From Rhododendron vialii (Eukaryota; Streptophyta; Magnoliopsida; Ericales; Ericaceae), in assembly GCF_030253575.1 (NCBI RefSeq), contig NC_080568.1:24927501-24991500 (forward strand): DNA of 64,000 nucleotides. The letters are read 5' to 3'. Positions within the stretch are counted from its first letter, which is position 1. Every line of letters begins with the position of its first letter. Below the pieces are notes generated by a model, which saw only the letters and a program-made list of their open reading frames with translations, was not told where the DNA came from and did not search any database. Made by a program: the position numbers and the translations under genes. Positions 58,215 through 64,000 of this stretch are shown one piece after another.

Positions 58215-59360
58215 CGTTATTCATGCTCTACGTGTCGTGGATAACCTTCCTGAAGATGCAAGCCATGATTGGTTAAGAAGAATGTTTACGATTATGGGGT
58301 GGTGAAAGAGGTGTTCATTATACTCCTACCAGTTAAAAGGAGCAGAGCTAGTGGTAATAAATTAGGCCTTGTTCGTTATGACTGCCATGTTTCTGCTGAT
58401 ATAGCTATTCTCAGACATGGGCTAAAAAGGAGGGAGATAAGACACTATTTGTTATGGTTGCCAGCTTTGGACAGGAAGAAAAATACAAGAGGCAGCAGAG
58501 AAACACAACGAATCAAGTAAAGCGTGCCACATCATTTTTTTAATTTTATAATTCAAGTGTCCGAGCCAGCTTACGCACACCTCGACTAATCTTGGGGACC
58601 AATCTCACCGCCCACTTACGGGGATCCCAATCGAAGGCAAAGCAAAACTCTATATGGAGTGGCCCCAAAGGAGTTGATAGCGCCTGAAAGGTTTTGAACC
58701 TAAGACCTTAGGAGGAAGCAAACCCCAAATTCCTAGGCCTTAACCACTAGGCCAACCCCTTCGGGCCGGTTAATAAGCATGCCACATCATGAAGGGGCTA
58801 GTAAAGATGGAGCTAGAAGTTTTGGAGAGCAGAGAGACAACTCTGGTACGAGGGGCAAATCCTATATGCAGGCATTAACTGAAGGTGTCGATTATCCTCA
58901 GGAGAATTGATAGGAATCTGCATACTTCAAAATGCCGACAAATATGATGCCTGGCTATACAAAAGTGCAGTAGCCAAACCACACAATAAGCTTACCATGG
59001 AGGAACTTAAAGAAGAGTTGGTATTAGAGGGGTTATCAAACATGGACTTCAGAAGTATTGGGGTGGGGAGGCAGCCATCCTTGAATGCGAAGATGGTTAG
59101 AGATTGGAGACAAAACGTAACAATAAAGTCAACTTGGATGCAAAGATGGTTTAGCCAAATAAAACCACGGGATGGGGAGGCAGCCAGCCAGCCTCGAGAG
59201 GTTCACTTGGATACAGTGTCTGGAACTTGTCCACTTTCAGAAAATTAGTCAATTTGAGGTCAATTGATTAATGTAGATGAAGATACTCTTAAGCTCTATT
59301 GTGTCCGACTCCCAAAAGAATTGAAGAATGAATTCAGACGGAAAGTTCAAAGTAAAAATT
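58215..59360 (+). pseudogene. Broken LINE ORF1 (RRM then DUF4283-type domain)
   Basis: Frames change several times, but the order of pieces is clear. At about 58230-58410 the translated pieces read D-N-L-P-E-D-A, W-L-R-R-M-F-T, VVKEVFI and LVRYDCHVSADIAI, an RNA-recognition motif with the RNP1-like F/L-V-R-Y. At about 58920-59250 comes AWLYKSAVAKPHNKLTMEEL, ELVLEGLSNM and WMQRWFSQIKP, typical of the DUF4283 domain of plant LINE/gag-like proteins, then VDEDTLKL at about 59275. ORF1 proteins bind element RNA. Stops and frameshifts make it inactive. A SINE interrupts it. Confidence 0.6.
58536..58776 (-). mobile_element. Au-type SINE with 14-bp TSD
   Basis: On the minus strand it begins CGAAGGGGTTGGCCTAGTGG (box A type) and has CTTAGGTTCAAAACC (box B type). 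It continues GTGGGCGGTGAGATTGG, GATTAGTCGAGGTGTGCG and AAGCTGGCTCGGACAC, ending in an A-rich tail. It is flanked by GCGTGCCACATCAT (58522-58535) and GCATGCCACATCAT (58777-58790). Both polymerase III boxes are well kept, better than in the other copies of the window. Confidence 0.9.
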
Positions 59361-60227
59361 GAGGAAATCTTAGAAGCAGGGGTACATCCACAATGCCCAA
59401 TTATCTCCTCCAAAAACTAGTACATGAGCCTAGGCAACCTCTTCATTCATTGCCAATTGGTTTTGAGTTGGATGCTCTAATAGAATTCATAAACGTAAAG
59501 CCTAGATTCCTAGGAAACGATCAAATTAATGAGTATATCCTAGATTCCTATGTAGCACGGATACATAGATGGACACGGCTGGAGCCATGGACACAGTTAT
59601 AGAACATCATAAATTCCATAATTCTACAAAAACGGGGACACGGGCACGGAAGGGGCGACACGGCAATGTTTTTTATATTTGTTAGTTATGCAAACATAAA
59701 TTGTAATCACTGAATATTTGGATTATGGTTTCCCCAAGAAAGCTTTTGAAAATCATAAACATCACATGGCACCCGCCAACATGTCCTTGGCTATAATTTA
59801 ATAGCGTGTCCTATACATGTCCCCGCGTGCCTCCATAGTGTCTAACAAGGATAGGGTGACCTCCAGGAGTGTCGTAGGTGCTTCATAGAGTATATCTATC
59901 TAGTGAAGGCCGATAAAAGGTGCAAAGGCACTTTAAAACTTTGTCAGGCTTATTATGCTCAAATTCGTGTAGAGAAAAACAAAATTGTATGAGCACCTAA
60001 TGCGCAGTCAAATCTTTCAAATTCAGGTTTTATATGCCCAAAACATGTTAGAAGGAATGGAGCTGCATAGACAGTTAGGTTCTTCACTTTTTGATAATGC
60101 CTATTTTGCACGAGTAATCAATTTTACATGTTATCCTTTTCCTTCAGTCCTAATTTGTTATTTTCTCACCTAAGAGAAATGCTTCAAATAAAAACAGGTA
60201 AACCAGTTTCTTCATCAAACCCTTCTA
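59361..60227. other. Repeat debris, no gene recognised
   Basis: Segment 59548-59860 is rich in GGACACGG and GGGCACGG motifs facing GTGTCC/GTCCCCG motifs, like the subterminal regions of hAT elements, but no ends or TSD were found. Small open frames are not convincing. Confidence 0.4.
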
Positions 60228-60345
60228 TTTGATGATGGCCAAGCATTCCAAACCTTGGGGCCACTGGAGGTTTGCCCAGTCATTAACTTAAGCGCCCCGG
60301 AATTAGTGGAGGTGCGGCAAGCTGGCCCGAACATCTGGTTATAAA
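60228..60345 (+). mobile_element. SINE 3' fragment of the Au-tail type
   Basis: The segment reads CCTTGGGGCCACTGGAGG, TTTGCCCAGTCATTAACTT, CCCCGGAATTAGTGGAGGTG, GGCAAGCTGGCCCGAACATC and then GGTTATAAAAAAAA. It is the same 3' module as in 40308-40490, in plus orientation. Confidence 0.6.
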
Positions 60346-61236
60346 AAAAATAGCCATTCTATTTTAGGATACACAAGCGTTCTCTCTATACAATTTGCAA
60401 AAATCGATAATATTAGTTTACAATGGCCTAAGTAACCCCAAATTCACTCCAAGTGCTTCTCTATAAGGGTGTCACTGTCAATGCAACCTGCCAAATTATG
60501 TAATATAGGGAAAACCAAGACAATCGTCGACGAGCAGCAACCTGGATGATAGTTAGAAGGGGTGCAACGTAGAGTGGTAAGAAAACATGCTAAAGCCCAA
60601 TCTGGGCCACCAACAATAGATCAGTTCAAATAGTAGAAAATGCAAATTGAATGTAAACCACAGTGCCCCATGAGATTGGTAGAACATTTAGTCAATCTCA
60701 AGCTGAATTCCAAACAATAACTGGTCATGAAACAAACAGCATACATATGCAAGATATAAAATCCCACATCCCCAAAACAGTGCAATTGGATCTCTAATTA
60801 CATATTACTCACGCCCCTAGCACCGGAAACAACATCACACCATGAATATTGGCTAAGATTTCTAGAAAATATGTCATTCGTTTGGTGAGGAACGACAATG
60901 ATTATTGGAAATTGGAGCGGCCAGAAACGAAGCATCAATTTTTCAAAGCAACAGAAAGAAAAGCAACAAATCCAACAAAATCAGCCCATTCTTTCAACAG
61001 TTAGTACCCATGTTTGATACAAAACAAGTTGTCATCACAGACAATTTTTCACCAATGTGAACAGGGCAGGCAATTCAAGTATTGATCATATATTCCATAC
61101 TCTTATTCCAAATTATCACTAGTTAGTAGTTTCCTTTTAATTACCTCAAAGAAAAGAATCCTTCAATTTTGTAGCACCTTCCAAACAAAAAGCTCCCATA
61201 TCATTGACTAACCCAAATCAACCAAAATCCCCCCAA
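60346..61236. other. GCK gene 3' flank and intergenic sequence
   Basis: Ordinary AT-rich sequence. The last 200 bp should be the 3'UTR of the minus-strand GCK gene. No other feature recognised. Confidence 0.45.
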
Positions 61237-61848
61237 TTAAGAAGCTTCAATTTTCGCCTCCTCCGACCCTGAAGCAGATTCTTTATCCTTCTCTTTCTCC
61301 AATTCCCTAACAGCCTCCTCCGACCCTGAAGCAGATTCTTTATCCTTCTCTTTCTCCAATTCCCTAATAGCCTCCTCCTCGGCGGCCTTCTCAGCCCTGA
61401 GGATCGGGGCGTAGTAGTCCGAATGGGCCTCCATACACTTCTTGAGAGCTCCGGTGATGTCGGCGCACTTGTCGATGATGTCCTCGCCGTCCTTCTCAGC
61501 CTCCTCGATGCACTTCTCCCAAGAGGTGAAGCTGTCCCTGCACCCGCCGCCCTTCATGAACAGGCAAAACCCACATTCACCTTCTTCTTCTTCTTCCCCT
61601 CCCCCTTCCTCTTCGTTGACAGTACTACTATCTTGGTCTTTTTCTGTTGATTTTGACGAGTCGTCTATTGGAGGGGGATCTGAGGCGGCTTCTTCTTCTT
61701 GTTGTACGACTGGGTTTTGTGCGTCTTCTAGGGTTTTCAATGATTCGGGGTTTTGTTGGTTTTGGGGTAATTGGTTTGGTGAAGAATCCATGGTTGTGGT
61801 GGCTCTGTCGCTAGGGTTTGGTGGAGGTGTGGAAAGAAGGTTTCCCAT
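61237..61848 (-). CDS. GCK-domain protein, 203 aa
   Basis: Single-exon frame on the minus strand from MGNLLSTPPP to KIEAS-stop. Residues 1-90 are Pro/Gln/Ser-rich then strongly acidic (a Glu run at 79-91). The GCK domain lies at about 91-152: ECGFCLFMKGGGCRDSFTSW, then W-E-K-C (113), C128 and C138. The six cysteines at 92, 95, 103, 113, 128 and 138 are the conserved set of this plant domain, whose role is unknown; the pairs resemble twin-Cys helical folds. The C-terminus is charged and holds a perfect 19-residue tandem repeat (ELEKEKDKESASGSEEA core). The N-terminus MGNLLS fits the N-myristoylation pattern (Gly2, Ser6), suggesting membrane attachment. The first ATG follows a CT-rich leader. 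Confidence 0.92.
   Translation of the reverse strand: MGNLLSTPPPNPSDRATTTMDSSPNQLPQNQQNPESLKTLEDAQNPVVQQEEEAASDPPPIDDSSKSTEKDQDSSTVNEEEGGGEEEEEGECGFCLFMKGGGCRDSFTSWEKCIEEAEKDGEDIIDKCADITGALKKCMEAHSDYYAPILRAEKAAEEEAIRELEKEKDKESASGSEEAVRELEKEKDKESASGSEEAKIEAS
61257..61370 (-). repeat. Exact 57-bp tandem duplication within the GCK gene
   Basis: Copies 61257-61313 and 61314-61370 differ by one base at most over the unit and keep the frame, adding 19 residues. Lack of divergence points to a recent event. Confidence 0.9.
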
Positions 61849-62646
61849 GGTCGGCTATTGTTAAACCCTTTCTCCTTAAACCCCTCCCTCTCTCTCTCTA
61901 AAAAAAATACTTTTTTTTTATCTGAATTTTGCTGCTTTCTTTTTTTGGCCATTTTTCCCCTGGACTGGACTGGGTCAATGTCTCAGACTCTCAATGAACT
62001 TGGTGAACACGACTCTCAGACAAAAGCTTTAACTCAAGATTTGATAGACAGGGTGTTTAGACAAATAAGTTAAAGTGGCTTATTTTTTATTTTTATTTAA
62101 ATTTTTTTCGTATCACTTGGCTTATTTTCATTTTTTTGGAAATTATTACATCCTCATGACGAGAGGAATTTAAAAAGTATAAAATTTTGATCGAAATCCA
62201 ATACTTTTTTAATAAAGACGAAAAAAGTGGCTTATTGATTTTTTTGTCTTCATGTGGCTTTATTTTGCTCATTTTTGGCGGGAAAGCCAGTGGCTTTTTT
62301 AAAAGAACAACCCCTGATTCATCACTTAAAATTCCATGTATTAGTTGAATTTTTTTTTTCAATCCATGTATTAATTGACAAGATGATAAGAAGTTAAGGT
62401 GGCATTTTCGCTAAGCGAAAATTATGGGATACTATTTGTAATACTTTGTGTCAAGTTATTTCTGCTAAAGGTAAAAAGTTATAGGAAAATTGAATAAATG
62501 CAAAAAGTTGTAGTTTAGTTGAAATAAGTTTGCTAAAAAGCAAGAAATTCTATACAAATAATATAGTGGAAACGCCCCTACATAATGAGTTATTAAATTG
62601 GGTGGGATAATCATATTTCATCATACTTCATATTGGTGTGACAGAT
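61849..62646 (-). promoter_or_regulatory. GCK gene leader and upstream region
   Basis: A GA-rich leader (on the minus strand) sits directly before the start codon, at about 61880-61905. Further upstream is AT-rich sequence without a recognisable gene. No TATA box was fixed. Confidence 0.4.
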
Positions 62647-62982
62647 GAAAGAGTGTACATATGGTGTACATTGATGTGTGGGGCCTACTATGGATTCTAC
62701 ACGAATGATACGATCTGTTGACAAATTTTAAAATATTTTTTTGAGTGCCCTTGCAAAAAATCAGCTCAATTTGAATATGTGTAAGTACTTGATCCAATCT
62801 TCTAACTTTTCATTGTATAATTTCTGAATGAAAAATTAGAAGATCGGATCAAGTACTTACACATATTCAATTGAGCTGATTTATTACAAGACCACTAGAA
62901 AAATTATTTTAAAATTTATTAACGGACCAGATCATTTGTGTGGGACCTATAGTGGGCCCCACACAATGATGTACACCCTTTC
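62647..62982. mobile_element. Foldback MITE (family member B)
   Basis: The ends read GAAAGAGTGTACAT and, on the other strand, GAAAGGGTGTACAT. Arms of about 160 bp share TGTGTGGGGCC, CACACAAATGATC-like blocks, AAATTTTAAAATA, ATCAGCTCAATTT and AAGTACTTGATCC, and meet at the hairpin AACTTTTCATT. It is the same family as the copy in AVT1 intron 1. Confidence 0.85.
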
Positions 62983-63013
62983 ATTAGTACAATAGCAGGA
63001 CTCATAGTTTTAT

Positions 63014-63299
63014 TGGTGGGTCGTTCAATTCATAAATTTGTTGTAGCATTAGTTAGTGAAATTTGGCGTGACATAAGTTTTATTTGTGTGTCGATAGTGA
63101 ATTTTAGGGTAGCAATATCAAATAAGAGGTGCTAAGAGCATCCGTATCAGACGCTTTGGTGGGTCATTCAATTCATAAATTTGTTGTGGCATTAGTTAGC
63201 GAAATTTGGCGTGACATAAGTTTTATTTGTGTGTCGATAGTGAATTTCAGGGTAGCAATATCAAATAAGAGGTGCTAAGAGCATCCGTATCAGACGCTT
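63014..63299. repeat. Tandem duplication, two 143-bp units
   Basis: Units start at 63014 and 63157 with TGGTGGGTC.TTCAATTCAT and end in CATCCGTATCAGACGCTT. They differ at only about four positions, so the event is young. Each unit ends with the GAGCATCCGTATCAGACGC start of the element that follows. Confidence 0.93.
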
Positions 63300-64000
63300 T
63301 AAATTTCAGATCAAATTACACATTAAAAAGCCACTTTATTACTTTAGATAGTTACTTCTAAAATGTCTACTGCATCAGACTCTCAACTCTATCTTAAAGT
63401 CTATTAAGTATATTATTTCTCATTTCTTCTAACATAATATTGAAATGTCAATTTTTCTTATATTATTTTACAAATGTCATAGTTTATAGCGGCTATATTT
63501 TTTTAACGGCTATATTTTTTCAATAGTTATATTCCAACGGCTCTATTGTGACTACTATACTCATATTTTTCAATTTAAATGTTATTTTTCAGATTTTTCG
63601 ATTGTTATTTTTCTAACTGGATCTAGTCGAATGCGTCATATTTGTAATGGCTATACTTCAACAGTCATAACAACTATATTTCAATGGTCATATTTTCGTA
63701 ACGGCTATATTATAACGGCGTAACGGGTATATTACAATGGTCATATTTGAATAAGGAGATTCATTCTGAAACTACTGAGCTTAAGGAATTCCTTAAACGT
63801 CGTCATCGCATCAATGATCGGGGATTTATTCTCAACTCCAATCGAACCTTATTGAGCACTTATGAAAACCATAAATTGTCGCATTCAAAAAAATGGAAAT
63901 CATTAATTGTAAATTTACGACAAGTGAACTTTTAATAAAAGAATGAGCTCCAGCTTAGCCTTGGAAGTTAAGTTGGAACAGAGAAGCTAGAGGGTTTTGT
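63279..64000 (+). mobile_element. Probable Harbinger-type element, left part only
   Basis: GAGCATCCGTATCAGACGC resembles the ends of PIF/Harbinger elements and of 9264-10058 in this window. It is followed by a 20-bp degenerate motif repeated many times (63485-63745): AACGGCTATATTT, CAACGGCTC, AATGGTCATATTT. Such AACGGCTATA arrays precede the coding part of some plant Harbinger elements. The window ends before a transposase or a right end could be seen. The 63747-63935 open frame is not recognised. Confidence 0.4.

Overview
The window is nuclear DNA of a flowering plant, probably a eudicot. It has spliced genes with GT-AG introns and recognisable plant families, is AT-rich between genes, and carries many transposon relics with the terminal repeats and target-site duplications (TSDs) of plant families (hAT, Stowaway, Tourist/Harbinger, MULE, Helitron-like, Au-type SINE, L1-type LINE, Ty3/gypsy LTR). 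No prokaryotic or organellar feature was seen. I cannot name the species from sequence alone.

Six protein-coding genes are supported. (1) 699-3921, minus: first two exons of a SUT4/SUC4-type sucrose transporter; the rest lies left of the window. (2) 14826-16127, plus: intronless-CDS F-box/kelch-repeat protein with a probable leader intron. (3) 19449-29343, minus: nine-exon PH-RCC1-FYVE-BRX protein (PRAF/RLD family), reconstructed to 1019 residues in one consistent reading phase. (4) 41244-43955, plus: three-exon NAC transcription factor, 399 residues, closest in memory to FEZ/ANAC009. (5) 44547-47146, minus: three-exon AVT1-type amino acid transporter, 415 residues. (6) 61237-61848, minus: GCK-domain protein, 203 residues. 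Genes 2 and 3 are tail to tail, as are 4 and 5. They do not look functionally linked; this is an ordinary plant gene neighbourhood spread apart by repeats.

Layout: 0-4 kb SUT4, whose 2.8-kb first intron holds a tandem array and a hAT-like element. 4-14 kb is repeat-rich: a Helitron-like element, a hAT with perfect 8-bp TSD between inverted Helitron-type ends, a Stowaway, a Harbinger-like element and a foldback MITE. 14-30 kb holds the F-box and PRAF/RLD genes. 30-41 kb is transposon-dominated: a Tourist MITE, a 2.5-kb solo LTR with 5-bp TSD, LINE remnants and SINEs. 41-47 kb holds the NAC and AVT1 genes. 47.5-54.2 kb is one non-autonomous gypsy-type LTR element on the minus strand, flanked by the 5-bp TSD ACTAT; its 5' LTR was hit by a TIR element and then by a MULE that landed in that element's own target duplication. 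54-61 kb is repeat debris, including a SINE inside a broken LINE ORF1. The GCK gene follows, and the right edge carries a foldback MITE, a 143-bp tandem duplication and the start of a probable Harbinger-type element.

I found no new biological system. The most informative content is the layered transposon insertion record, which can be ordered in time from the TSDs, and a retroelement LTR sitting about 315 bp upstream of the AVT1 start codon.
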